DNA of 54,258 nt from Candidatus Nitrospira nitrificans (GTDB lineage Bacteria; Nitrospirota; Nitrospiria; Nitrospirales; Nitrospiraceae). Shown in pieces: positions 17,690 through 25,705 of the stretch. Where the stretch lies: the NCBI RefSeq assembly GCF_001458775.1, contig NZ_CZPZ01000017.1:1-54258 (forward strand). The letters run 5' to 3'. The number at the start of each line of letters is the position of its first letter. Position 1 is the first letter of the stretch. The notes beneath the pieces are model-generated. The model did not search any database, was not told the origin of the DNA, and saw only the letters and a program-made list of their open reading frames with translations. The position numbers and the translations under genes are program-made.

Positions 17690-18067
17690 TTACAAGCCGG
17701 AGACGGTATGTTCCGGTAACTCCCGACTCCTGCGGGAGTTCAGGAATTGGATAAGGGCGCCTCGCAATGTGCGATTGAGACGCAGCCTCGCGTGCAACGG
17801 CAGCTGGATAAATTCCACTCCACACTCATGGCCCAACACCCAGATCACTCGACCCAACTCAATAGGTAGCGACGATGCCTGATCCGGCAAGAGCAGATTC
17901 ACACGCACTCTGCTGCCAAGGGCCAATTCTCCATCGCACAGGATCGAACACCCGTCCATCGAGAGATTCAGAAGCCTACCCTCACAGACATGGGATTCGC
18001 CGCCGATGATCAGCGGGGCATGGAAGGAAAACCGTTTGTAGGCCCGCGTATGAGGAAACTGAGCCAT
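17690..18067 (-). CDS. PilZ-domain protein (probable c-di-GMP receptor)
   Basis: A 125-residue single PilZ domain. The c-di-GMP-binding motifs are present: RAYKRF at the N-terminus (RxxxR, Arg8 and Arg12) and NLSMDGCSI (D/N-x-S-x-x-G) near residue 34. Later VNLLLPD and GRVIWVLGHECGVEFI complete the barrel. Such proteins pass second-messenger signals to motility or polysaccharide systems. Pilus motor genes lie elsewhere in the window, but no direct link is shown. Monocistronic. Confidence 0.83.
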   Translation of the reverse strand: MAQFPHTRAYKRFSFHAPLIIGGESHVCEGRLLNLSMDGCSILCDGELALGSRVRVNLLLPDQASSLPIELGRVIWVLGHECGVEFIQLPLHARLRLNRTLRGALIQFLNSRRSRELPEHTVSGL

Positions 18068-18196
18068 GACATCTCCGTGATGGAAGTTGATTGTACACAG
18101 CCATCATGAGATGCGGTATCCTACATTGGAAGGGCAGAGGGCTCGTAACGTGGACTTCATCCAGAAGATGAGTGTCGGATCTCTTTGCGTTCGGCG

Positions 18197-18490
18197 CTAC
18201 AAGCTGGACCATCGCCAGTTTTCTAGCTGTCTGACCAGTTTTTCCCGCAGCGCATTACGTTCCATATAGCGCGCGAAGATCAAGAACTCCTCATCAGTGG
18301 GAACAGACCATACTTGAAGCGGCCTTGATACACTGAACCGGCCCCAACCATATCATTGTGGATATGCCACCATTACGATAGGGCACGATGATCCTCCGAA
18401 GGACTTCGAAGAGTTCTCCATCTGACCGTGGCCAGTTGAGCTGCCAGTGAGTGGGCATCAGGAAATAGGCGACAATGCAGATACGATATG
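18197..18490 (-). pseudogene. Broken REP-associated tyrosine transposase (RAYT, Y1 family)
   Basis: The minus strand encodes AYFLMPTHWQL followed by WPRSDGELFEVLRR, matching the RAYT region around the HUH-type motif (usually PNHWHL-x-LWPR-x-DGEL). A second frame gives SVYQGRFKYG and a third gives VPTDEEFLIFARYMERNALREKLVRQ and LENWRWSSL before a stop, exactly the order in intact RAYTs (YQGRFKSFPVQ-DEHFL-RYVERNALRA-LV-WRWSSL). At least two frameshifts and loss of the second metal-binding His show it is dead. The N-terminal part upstream of 18490 is not recognisable. Confidence 0.75.
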
Positions 18491-18653
18491 GATTTCGGCT
18501 GGAATTTTTGGAGCTTCAGACCGACGGATACTAGGATACTATGTGGCGACCGTAGGAGAACGGGCCAACTGAGAGACCGCGAATGGTACTCGCAGCCACA
18601 ACGGCAGCAGCAAGAAGATCTCCGGCAGCTCCGAATGTTTTAGTTCGGTGATA

Positions 18654-18673
18654 CCCCGCAGCTTGCTGCGGGG
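18654..18673. repeat. REP-like palindrome near the transposase relic
   Basis: CCCCGCAGC and GCTGCGGGG form perfect 9-bp arms around TT, within GATACCCCGCAGCTTGCTGC and a following GGGGAGTTTC. This is the compact GC-rich palindrome with a GGAG-type flank expected of a REP unit. It lies about 165 bp upstream of the broken RAYT, in keeping with REP-RAYT pairing. The rest of 18491-18786 shows no gene. Confidence 0.55.
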
Positions 18674-18786
18674 AGTTTCATTCTACGCCCCTGGATCCCA
18701 AATCGACGTGGACGATCACACTCGGAATTCGGCACTCCATTTCATCAATCTGATCATTCGAAATAGCCCCCTGGAATTCTCCCTAC

Positions 18787-19497
18787 TTATCCCAATACGC
18801 TCAATTTCTGTGTCTGTTCAAGCAACCACTGCGGGCTACCTATGACAACCCCGATTACCGACCCCTGATACGCCGATACCGCTCGTCCAATTTGATCCAC
18901 CTGGGTGCCGCTCATCCCCGGCCGGCCGATTTGATCCACCTGTGCATCACCGGTCCCCGGCCTCCCGATCTGATCTACTTGTGCGTCGCCAATTTCCGGT
19001 CGCCCAATTTGATCCATGGGTGTTCCAAAGGTTTCAGGTCGGCCGATCTGATCCACCAGCGCTTTTCCCTCTACCACTCCCGCAATCTGAGCCCCCTGTA
19101 CTCCACTCGTCACCACTCGCCCAATTTGATCCGTCTGGGTACCGTTCGTCCCCGGTCGGCCGACCTGATCCACCGGGGCATCACCCTTCCCCGGTCGCCC
19201 GATCTGATCCATTCGTGTTCCAAATGTTTCAGGTCGGCCGATCTGATCCACCAGCGCTTTTCCCTCTACCACTCCCGCAATCTGAGCCCCCTGTACTCCA
19301 CTTGTCACCACTCGCCCAATTTGATCCACCTGGGTGCCGCTCGTCCTCGGTCGGCCGATCTGATCCACCGGGGCACCACCGGTCCTCGGCTTCCCGATCT
19401 GATCTACTCGTGCGCCGCCCATTCCCGGTCTGCCGATCTGATCCCGATAGGTACCGGACCCGCTGATCGCTGAAAAACGTGATGCCGAAATTTCCAT
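18787..19497 (-). CDS. Protein of fifteen tandem 13-residue DQIGRP repeats
   Basis: A 236-residue protein of unrecognised family. After an 18-residue N-terminus (MEISASRFSAISGSGTYR), residues 19-213 are fifteen exactly 13-residue repeats without indels, consensus DQIGRPGTGGTQV, then a 23-residue tail ending WLLEQTQKLSVLG. Positions 1-6 are nearly fixed, 7-12 vary. Repeats 5 and 10 deviate as AQIAGVVEGKALV. Repeats 3-7 and 8-12 are a duplicated five-repeat block. Regular I/V spacing suggests a beta-solenoid. No signal peptide. The minus strand is preferred because AGGGAGAG precedes its ATG; 39-bp periodicity leaves other frames open on both strands. Confidence 0.6.
   Translation of the reverse strand: MEISASRFSAISGSGTYRDQIGRPGMGGARVDQIGKPRTGGAPVDQIGRPRTSGTQVDQIGRVVTSGVQGAQIAGVVEGKALVDQIGRPETFGTRMDQIGRPGKGDAPVDQVGRPGTNGTQTDQIGRVVTSGVQGAQIAGVVEGKALVDQIGRPETFGTPMDQIGRPEIGDAQVDQIGRPGTGDAQVDQIGRPGMSGTQVDQIGRAVSAYQGSVIGVVIGSPQWLLEQTQKLSVLG
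18859..19443 (-). repeat. 39-bp tandem repeat array (15 units) with 195-bp higher-order duplication
   Basis: Fifteen contiguous 39-bp units encode the 13-residue repeats. On top of this, units 3-7 (19171-19365) and 8-12 (18976-19170) form two 195-bp blocks that are close copies. No unit has gained or lost a base relative to the frame, which implies selection on the reading frame. Confidence 0.85.
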
Positions 19498-19660
19498 GAT
19501 CTCTCTCCCTTATGTAAGGTGATACAACAGCACTCGTCCCATGAACATCTGTCACCCATCCGTTTCATCAGTCGATGAGACCTGCCGGCTGATTCACATC
19601 CGCACATCTTCAAGCTCTATGCCATATCGAAAGTCGCTGAATGTGCCATTCGGCGTGGAG

Positions 19661-19912
19661 TTAGCGCAGGAGTCCTGAATCGGTGGGAGAGAACTGGGAA
19701 GAAGATGCAGGGTGATCAGGAAAAACTTTCCCTATCGGCAGAATAAAATGAGTACCAGTGATGCGGAAAGATGGTGAGCCAGATCTCCAGTAGAAATACA
19801 ACGTGAGCCATCCATCCTGCATTAAAACGTAACGCGGGGCTATGAGGTCCCGACCGCAATATCTGAAACCTGGGACGGCCAACTCGGTATTCACTGCGCA
19901 AAAGTAGTCCAA
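19661..19912 (-). CDS. Possible small hypothetical protein
   Basis: An 83-codon frame starting at TTG with segments such as VPGFRYCGRDLIAPRYVLMQ and GWLTLYFYWRSGSPSF that look protein-like. No family recognised, no clear ribosome-binding site, and another minus-strand frame overlaps it. It may be a remnant. The remainder of the 600-bp stretch 19498-20100 shows no gene. Confidence 0.25.
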   Translation of the reverse strand: MDYFCAVNTELAVPGFRYCGRDLIAPRYVLMQDGWLTLYFYWRSGSPSFRITGTHFILPIGKVFPDHPASSSQFSPTDSGLLR

Positions 19913-20100
19913 CCGCTGTTAGCTTGAAAGGGCCCAACCTAACTTAACTCGGTAGCATCACATGGGCCATTCGGTGGCTTTAGTCGAAGAGAAGAATCAG
20001 CTCCACATCGACGCAAGGAGTCGAATGTGAGAGATATCTGTCTAAAAATAATACACCTGCGTACGATTTCATACAGTCGAGTCACTCGCCCTGCGCATGA

Positions 20101-20595
20101 ATGTCCCAGATACATGGGCAAATAGAAATATTACGTATTGGGCATCTGAATTGCTTGATAAGGTTAAAACAACTCAGCACCTATGGTGCGGATCGGGATG
20201 GGGAAATTGTGGATAACTTAAAGCCGAACGAACGAATGTTTCTGCTGCATCAGCTGCCGACTTCTGAGCCTCATCAATATGAGGTTGCGCATGACCCCCT
20301 GCCACAACTTCAAACTTTTGTAGCGTCATCCAGGAAAGGCTTAGAGGAAAATACGTCGCCAACCTGGTGGTTCCATCACTTTGAGCCAGTCTGGAAGCCA
20401 TTTATTTACTGGCTTCGCAGTCAGAGAACTGTGAGTCTGCTTGAGTTCGAACAAGCCGCTTCCCAAGTTCCAGGTCTTACCCCTATCGAGAAAACAATTG
20501 CCATATCCGTGTTCCGTCAACAACAAGAACGAGGAGTGGCACCTTCCTGCAACACGACCGCGGTTCGTCGTGACCGTAGCCTGTCTTCGGTTTAA
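20101..20595 (+). CDS. Hypothetical protein
   Basis: A 164-residue frame with ATG start but no obvious ribosome-binding site. Residues about 85-140 (TWWFHHFEPVWKPFIYWLRSQRTVSLLEFEQAASQVPGLTPIEKTIAISVFRQQQERG) read like a folded helical domain rather than random sequence. The N-terminal 25 residues are less convincing, so the true start may lie inside. No domain recognised and no signal peptide. It is isolated between the repeat-protein patch and pyk. I cannot offer a function. Confidence 0.4.
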   Translation: MSQIHGQIEILRIGHLNCLIRLKQLSTYGADRDGEIVDNLKPNERMFLLHQLPTSEPHQYEVAHDPLPQLQTFVASSRKGLEENTSPTWWFHHFEPVWKPFIYWLRSQRTVSLLEFEQAASQVPGLTPIEKTIAISVFRQQQERGVAPSCNTTAVRRDRSLSSV

Positions 20596-20821
20596 CTGAC
20601 TATCCTGCCTTCGTCTGAGCTGGTTTTGAGCCACGCGTGGTCTCTGCGCGTCGTTAGAACGCCGGGGAATCTCCTGTTCGATTGAAAGCAATACCGCAGC
20701 ACCGCACCCCCTATGGTCATGGGTTGAATGCTCAGGCATGAAGTCATGGAGGATCTTACGCGTACAAGGAGGCAAGCGAGTCGCTGAATATGAGATGGTG
20801 GGATTCCGATTTTTGAACGAC

Positions 20822-22264
20822 CTAGCTCACTTCATGAAGCTTGAGTAAGTTTGTGCCGCCGACTTGTCCCACTCGAGACCCCGACAGGATCACGATTTTT
20901 TCTCCGGGCTTGACCAGCCCCTCCGATTTCGAACGCCGCTCCGCCTCCTCCACGCGCGCATCGGTCTGCTCGATCTGTGGCACAGTGTACGGACGCACGC
21001 CCCAATAGATGGCCATCTGTCGCCTGACCGGCTCAAACGGCGTGAGCGCGATAATGGGGGCGGATGGGCGTTGTTTCGATATCAATCGCGCGGTGGTCCC
21101 ACGTTCACTGAATGCCACGATGGCGCTCGCGGCGACCGATTTGGCTGCGGAGGCAGCGGCAGTACAAGCAGCTTCCGGGAAAGACAGATTTTCCAAATCG
21201 GTTTGGCGTGTGCGTGTCACACCCGGTTCGGCGCCTTCTTCTGCCGCGCGAATAATCCGATCCATGACTTGAAGCGCTTCGGTCGGATGAGCTCCGACGG
21301 CTGTTTCAGCCGAGAGCATCAGCGCATCACTGCCATCGAAAACGGCGTTGGCCACGTCCGACGCTTCCGCTCTCGTCGGGCGCAAGGATTGGGTCATCGA
21401 CTCCAGCATTTGAGTGGCGGTGATGACCAAACGACGCCGACGATTGGCTTCGACGATGATTCGTTTCTGCAGAAGCGGCACGGCTTCCGGCCCCATCTCC
21501 ACACCCAGATCGCCTCGGGCGATCATCACGCCGTCCGCCTGTTCCAAGATCTCCTCCAGCGCGGCAATGGCCTCGGCCCGTTCGATCTTGGCGATGATCG
21601 GTGTGTGGACTCCATGCTCGGCCAGTAACGCCCGTGCCGCCTCAATGTCCTGTGGGCCGCGCACAAAGGACAGTGCCAGATAATCCACGCCATGCGTGAC
21701 GCCGAAGCGAATATCTTCCCGATCCTTATCAGTCAGGGTAGGGGCACTGACGGCAGTTCCAGGAAGATTGATGCCTTTGTGTGAGGTGATCATGCCGCCG
21801 ATGATGACTGAACATTCAATCAGATCGTCTGCCATGCGAACGGCTTGTAGCTCGATGAGTCCATCGTTGATGAGCACCCGTGACCCAACATGGAGGTCGC
21901 GGGTGAGAGAAGAATAGGTGACTGGGATCTCAGGAAGAGAGGAGGGGATTGTGGCGACCCCATGGTCATTGGACCGGCTGGACGCCCGCAACCTCACCAC
22001 CTGGCCGGTGTGGACTTCAATCCCTTCCTTCGGAACGAGGCCCACTCGAATCCTGGGACCTTGCAGATCCTGAATAATCGCTACCGCTGAGCCGCGCCGT
22101 GCGGCCGCGTCTCGAATGGCGGTGATGGCTGTCGCATGAGAGGCATGTGTGCCGTGAGAGAAATTCAGCCGAGCGACATCCATGCCGTTCTCAATCAATC
22201 GGTTCAAGACGGTCGGCGAATGACTTGCCGGCCCGATGGTGCAAACGATCTTGGCCTTTCGCAT
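20822..22264 (-). CDS. pyk: Pyruvate kinase
   Basis: A 480-residue enzyme that converts phosphoenolpyruvate and ADP to pyruvate and ATP, the last step of glycolysis. It starts MRKAKIVCTIGPAS, with RLNFSHG and DLQGPRIRVG for substrate and nucleotide binding, the B-domain inserted at about 75-165, the catalytic-site segment IIAKIERAEA, MIARGDLGVEMG with the metal ligands, and SDVANAVFDGSDALMLSAETA. The C-terminal allosteric domain ends in ILSGSRVGQVGGTNLLKL. Length matches the family without the extra C-terminal domain. ATG 22264 fits the family N-terminus; AGGAGG lies 13 bases upstream. Monocistronic. Confidence 0.93.
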   Translation of the reverse strand: MRKAKIVCTIGPASHSPTVLNRLIENGMDVARLNFSHGTHASHATAITAIRDAAARRGSAVAIIQDLQGPRIRVGLVPKEGIEVHTGQVVRLRASSRSNDHGVATIPSSLPEIPVTYSSLTRDLHVGSRVLINDGLIELQAVRMADDLIECSVIIGGMITSHKGINLPGTAVSAPTLTDKDREDIRFGVTHGVDYLALSFVRGPQDIEAARALLAEHGVHTPIIAKIERAEAIAALEEILEQADGVMIARGDLGVEMGPEAVPLLQKRIIVEANRRRRLVITATQMLESMTQSLRPTRAEASDVANAVFDGSDALMLSAETAVGAHPTEALQVMDRIIRAAEEGAEPGVTRTRQTDLENLSFPEAACTAAASAAKSVAASAIVAFSERGTTARLISKQRPSAPIIALTPFEPVRRQMAIYWGVRPYTVPQIEQTDARVEEAERRSKSEGLVKPGEKIVILSGSRVGQVGGTNLLKLHEVS

Positions 22265-22497
22265 GGTCGTGTGGAAACCTCCTGAGCGTCGTGTCACCGA
22301 GGGATAAGGAAGAAGGATAGCACAGATCCGTTCGTTCGAGAGCATGGTGACGTCGTTGCCTTGAATTCCTGCTGTTCGAAATCCGCTATTTTGCTTTTCA
22401 TTTTTCCGTCAACCGATACAATGACGTCATCACTCACGTCTGTCTCCCTACAGACCCTCGGCGCGCACCTCTCATTGATAACGAAACGGCAGGTACC

Positions 22498-23571
22498 ATG
22501 GCAACGCTCATTTCAGTGGCATCCGGCAAAGGCGGCGTAGGCAAGAGCGTGGTGTCCGCCAACCTTGCGTTGGCGCTGGCGAAGCGGGGACGACAAGTCA
22601 TCCTGGCCGATCTCGATGTTGGGGGGGCCGATGCCCATATCATGTTCGGAGAATTGAATCCGGCGGTGACCTTGACGGATTTTCTGAATAAACGAGTCAA
22701 CCGGCTGAACGAAGCCGCCATTCCCATCACCATGCATCCGAACCTCCGTCTCATTGCCGGGACGGGCGAAACGTTGGCGACGGCCAACATGGCCTATGCC
22801 CGCAAGAAACGGCTGATGAAACAGTTCCGTGAGCTGGAGTCCGACGTAGTGGTGATCGATATCGGGGCGGGCACCAACTTTCACGCGCTCGACTTCTTCC
22901 TGATGGCCGACATCCATCTGGCTGTGGCCACTCCCGAACCGACGTCCGTGCTTGATCTCTACCGATTCATTAAGTTGGCCGCGATCCGCCGTGTATTGGC
23001 CTGCTTTCTTGCGAGAAGCCCTATGTCGGAGGTCCTTTCCAACCGAGACTTCACGAGTGTGGAGGAGGTCATGGACGTCGCGGGTGCCACAGATACGGAA
23101 GGACGCGATGTGGCGGTTGCCGCATTGCGATCGTTTCGGCCCGGACTGATCATCAATCGGATATCCGATAGTTCCCGAGTCAATGTCCTCTATCTCCGTA
23201 AGATACTCCATCAATACGTCGGCGGCGACCTGACTCTGATCGGCGAAATCCCAGACGATCCGGCTGTGAGCCAGGCCGTTCGAAAGTTCCTGCCGGTCAT
23301 CGAAGCTGCCCCCGAGTCGTTGGCCGCCAAAGGTCTGTCGGCCGTCTCCGCTGCCGTCGAGCAATTCATCGACACATTAACCGACAAAAGCAAAGGGGAG
23401 ACGAGACAATCAGACGAGAAGCAGACAAGAGTCCTGCTATCCAACCCGGTATTTTCCCACGATTCTCAAACCGCTCTTCCTCTAAAATCGGAAGTTCCGC
23501 CTCCTTCGATCGAACCGAGACAACCTGCCGGCGCAAGTACCATCCAAAATACCAACGGACTGGTTGCCTAA
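22498..23571 (+). CDS. MinD/ParA-family ATPase (FlhG-like)
   Basis: A 357-residue P-loop ATPase of the SIMIBI class. The deviant Walker A KGGVGKS is at residues 11-17, DLDVGGADAH is switch I, and VVIDIGAGT the switch II/Walker B region. VATPEPTSVLDLYRFIK resembles FlhG/MinD. Such proteins dimerise with ATP and position flagella, pili or division sites, or regulate polar machinery. The C-terminal 70 residues are Pro/Ser-rich and unconserved, an extension relative to MinD. No flagellar genes are in the window; type IV pilus genes are, which makes pilus positioning a reasonable but untested idea. Confidence 0.83.
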   Translation: MATLISVASGKGGVGKSVVSANLALALAKRGRQVILADLDVGGADAHIMFGELNPAVTLTDFLNKRVNRLNEAAIPITMHPNLRLIAGTGETLATANMAYARKKRLMKQFRELESDVVVIDIGAGTNFHALDFFLMADIHLAVATPEPTSVLDLYRFIKLAAIRRVLACFLARSPMSEVLSNRDFTSVEEVMDVAGATDTEGRDVAVAALRSFRPGLIINRISDSSRVNVLYLRKILHQYVGGDLTLIGEIPDDPAVSQAVRKFLPVIEAAPESLAAKGLSAVSAAVEQFIDTLTDKSKGETRQSDEKQTRVLLSNPVFSHDSQTALPLKSEVPPPSIEPRQPAGASTIQNTNGLVA

Positions 23572-23766
23572 GTCGGACTCCGCCGCTAGTTCATGGCACT
23601 GCTCACCCACACTCGCGGATATCCGATGGCCGGCTAACGGCAGTCGTCGCTGTGTCGTCGGCGGAATATAGAGTGAGAGCACGAGGGCTTCGGGATCATG
23701 GCGGGAGACGATCAAGACGGGACGGATCTTGCCGGCCAGCCCGAGATCCGCCACCCACACCTCACC
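23572..23766 (-). pseudogene. PemK/MazF-like toxin remnant
   Basis: The minus strand from 23766 reads GEVWVADLGLAGKIRPVLIV and then SRHDPEALVLSLYIPPTTQ, the N-terminal beta-strands of PemK/MazF-type mRNA interferases (usual form GEVWL-DLGLA-K-RP-V-VS). After about 45 residues the similarity fades (RRLPLAGHRISASVGEQC) and the frame runs into the convergent MinD-like gene; the C-terminal half of the toxin is missing. It directly follows, with overlap, a small frame resembling the antitoxin of such modules. Confidence 0.6.
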
Positions 23767-23939
23767 CGGCTTTATCCAGAGTATCCAATACTTCCTGCAC
23801 GACTGTGCCGGAGGGGTGGAGATCCAGAGCCTGAGCGTCGGCCAATTCGATCACATCGGTCACGATTTGCTCAACTTGAGCGGCTACCTCAGGTCCAGAT
23901 GGAGAGCTTCTTGTCTAATTTCTCGGCGAGTTGCGTCAT
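23762..23939 (-). pseudogene. Antitoxin-like gene with frameshift upstream of the toxin remnant
   Basis: ATG at 23939 begins MTQLAEKLDKKLSIW and stops at once; in another frame the sequence continues GPEVAAQVEQIVTDVIELAD and then AQALDLHPSGTVVQEVLDTLDKAG, ending in a TGA at 23762-23764 that overlaps the toxin remnant. Small acidic helical proteins of this type (E-VEQ-V-EIIELAD...EVLDLLDE) commonly precede PemK/MazF toxins. One frameshift separates the halves. Together with the truncated toxin it forms a dead module. Confidence 0.5.
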
Positions 23940-24069
23940 GCCATCAAGCTAGCCCAGTTGCCGATGCGGCGCAACCAATCATCGTGATGCGCGGCAAAGT
24001 CGCTCCGCTCGCCGACGCCGCACTCAATGGGCTTGACGACGTTCGTCTACGGTCTAAATCGGAACTTCG

Positions 24070-24429
24070 TTATTCCGGTACAGCGCTCATCTTTGTCCCT
24101 TCTTTGACCGGCGGGTCTATGGTGATGTTCGGGCCCTGTACTTTGGGAAGCAGTCCAGCTCCCGGCTTCTCCAAGAGACGTTCGTCATTTTGGTTGAATG
24201 GAAGATTTTGTTTCGAACGCGCATCGTCGACCATCGCCGCGTTAGCCAGCGCCTCTTGCTTATTGGCATTGGCCTGGCCTGGATCGTTTGCCAGTGATTG
24301 ACCCGTCACGGGATCGACCGCCTTGCCCATCGGGTAGCCGGGATGTTTGGGCAACATGGCCGGATTGGCAAACGCGAGAGATATCGTCAACGGCACAACA
24401 GTCGCAAACAACACAATCAAGGGTTTCAT
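24070..24429 (-). CDS. Small exported protein, unknown function
   Basis: A 119-residue protein. ATG 24429 is chosen for its excellent AGGAGGTG ribosome-binding site 5 bases upstream and because it begins a signal peptide (MKPLIVLFATVVPLTISLAFA, cleavage after about residue 21). The mature part is short, polar and probably disordered: HPGYPMGKAVDPVTGQSLAN, a small helix (ANKQEALANAAMVDDAR) and a Pro-rich end. No family recognised. Periplasmic. It lies behind a terminator-like hairpin that separates it from the upstream minus-strand genes. Confidence 0.65.
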   Translation of the reverse strand: MKPLIVLFATVVPLTISLAFANPAMLPKHPGYPMGKAVDPVTGQSLANDPGQANANKQEALANAAMVDDARSKQNLPFNQNDERLLEKPGAGLLPKVQGPNITIDPPVKEGTKMSAVPE

Positions 24430-24463
24430 CGCAACACCTCCTGGCTGGATTGCGGAAACAACA

Positions 24464-24497
24464 ACGCCCTCGCAGGCACAAGGCCTTCCGAGGGCGT
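24464..24497 (-). terminator. Intrinsic terminator-like hairpin on the minus strand
   Basis: On the minus strand ACGCCCTCG (24497-24489) pairs with CGAGGGCGT (24472-24464) over 9 bp around a 16-base loop and is followed by TGTTGTTTCC, a moderately T-rich tract. It would end transcripts of the genes at 24.8-26.4 kb. As it lies 35 bases before the ATG of the next gene, it could also act as a leader structure. Confidence 0.45.
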
Positions 24498-24692
24498 CCA
24501 TACAAATAGAGAGACTCGAGGAAAAGTGATGGGGTTACCCCGGTTTCATAGAGACCTCCGGGATCACCTCATAAGCATCGCTCCCGATGAAGGTAAGAAT
24601 CAAGTAGGCGCGAATCGACTGGCCAAGCAGGCGGAATCAACACGCAGCGGATCAACACTGGCCACGATTCCGATAAGAATCTGAGCGGCTGG

Positions 24693-24767
24693 TTATTTCG
24701 ATGCCGGGCTTCCTGCCGGCGGAAGACGCAGGGCTTTACGTTGAGCCTCGGTCAGGTGTTTGCTCAT
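24693..24767 (-). CDS. Possible very small protein or remnant
   Basis: Minus-strand frame of 24 codons, MSKHLTEAQRKALRLPPAGS plus four residues, directly after the gene at 24.8 kb. The same frame stays open upstream (SKANAEMSKHL), so it may be the tail of a frameshifted reading frame. No family recognised. Nothing else seen in 24498-24798. Confidence 0.2.
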   Translation of the reverse strand: MSKHLTEAQRKALRLPPAGSPASK

Positions 24768-24798
24768 CTCGGCGTTGGCTTTTGATATCGTGCACGCG

Positions 24799-25695
24799 CT
24801 AGAATCCCAGCGCCTTTTCCAGGTCATCCTGGTCTTTCTTGAACGTCTTTTTTCGCCCCTCTTCCACTTTCTGCTTGGCTGCTTCCGCCTGCTTGGTGAT
24901 GGCCTCGGCCTTGTCGCCTTGGTCCGCGATCATATAATAGTCGGCCGCCACTTCCGGCTCGCCCTTGGTTTCCGCCTGCTTGCCGAGTCCGGCAGCCTTG
25001 GATTTCACGCTCTTGATCTTCTCGTCCAAACTTCCGACAAAGTAATAGGAGATGGCTTTTTTGAGAGCCATACGGGAGTCCTCCTTGGCGAAGAAATCCC
25101 CGCGCATTTGTGCGCGCTCGCGCACTCGGTCCTTTCCCCATTCGGCATAGTAGGCCCACTCCTGGGCCTTCTGTAGGAAGGTCTGTGATTCCTTCAGTTG
25201 CGTATCGAAGCGTTTGGCTTCTTCGGCCAATTGCTTCTCCACATTGCGCTTGGCGATATCGCGCATCTTCTGTTCATTTCCCTTGTCGTTTTTCAAGCGA
25301 AAATACTCGATGGCGCGGCCGATGAACCTCACGTCGTCCGGGCGGTCTCCCGATGCCTTGGTGATGACCCGGGTGGCGTCGGCATCGGCGTTGACCCGCT
25401 GGTACCAGTCGATGGCCTCATCGATCCGCCCCTTGCGCTCCTCGTCTGCACCGATGGCCTTGGCGACTTGCTTTTTGACCGTATCAACATCCGCACAGTC
25501 GCTGTCCGCCTGGCCGGCTGCGTCCCAGGCTTCGCGGAGTTTGCCACCGGCTTGAAGGGCTTGGGCTTTCGCGAGCGCGGCTTTTGCCGCGGCTTTCCTA
25601 TCCGGTTCCGAGCACAGTTCATCCGCCCAAGCCTGAGCAGTTCCAAGTGTGACGGCGATCGCAACTGTCAGTATGAGCACCCGTGTCTTCCGCAT
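24799..25695 (-). CDS. Exported helical-repeat protein, unknown function
   Basis: A 298-residue protein with a signal peptide (MRKTRVLILTVAIAVTLGTA, cleavage near QAWAD) and AAGGAGG 5 bases before the ATG. The mature part is almost all alpha-helical and rich in Lys, Ala and Glu. Segments such as DEAIDWYQRVNADADATR, AIEYFRLKNDKGNEQKMRDI and AADYYMIADQGDKAEAITKQ have the spacing of tetratricopeptide-like helix pairs. The end (AAKQKVEEGRKKTFKKDQDDLEKAL) is a charged coiled coil. It is 10 bp downstream of the DUF4412 gene, so the two form an operon. Periplasmic; role unknown. Confidence 0.7.
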   Translation of the reverse strand: MRKTRVLILTVAIAVTLGTAQAWADELCSEPDRKAAAKAALAKAQALQAGGKLREAWDAAGQADSDCADVDTVKKQVAKAIGADEERKGRIDEAIDWYQRVNADADATRVITKASGDRPDDVRFIGRAIEYFRLKNDKGNEQKMRDIAKRNVEKQLAEEAKRFDTQLKESQTFLQKAQEWAYYAEWGKDRVRERAQMRGDFFAKEDSRMALKKAISYYFVGSLDEKIKSVKSKAAGLGKQAETKGEPEVAADYYMIADQGDKAEAITKQAEAAKQKVEEGRKKTFKKDQDDLEKALGF

Positions 25696-25705
25696 CAGCG
25701 CCTCC

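Noticed and set aside
18892-19473. Long plus-strand open frames opposite the repeat protein
   Set aside because: They arise because the 39-bp period is a multiple of three and the unit has no stop in several frames. No ribosome-binding site or real ATG; the minus-strand frame has both and a coherent repeat.
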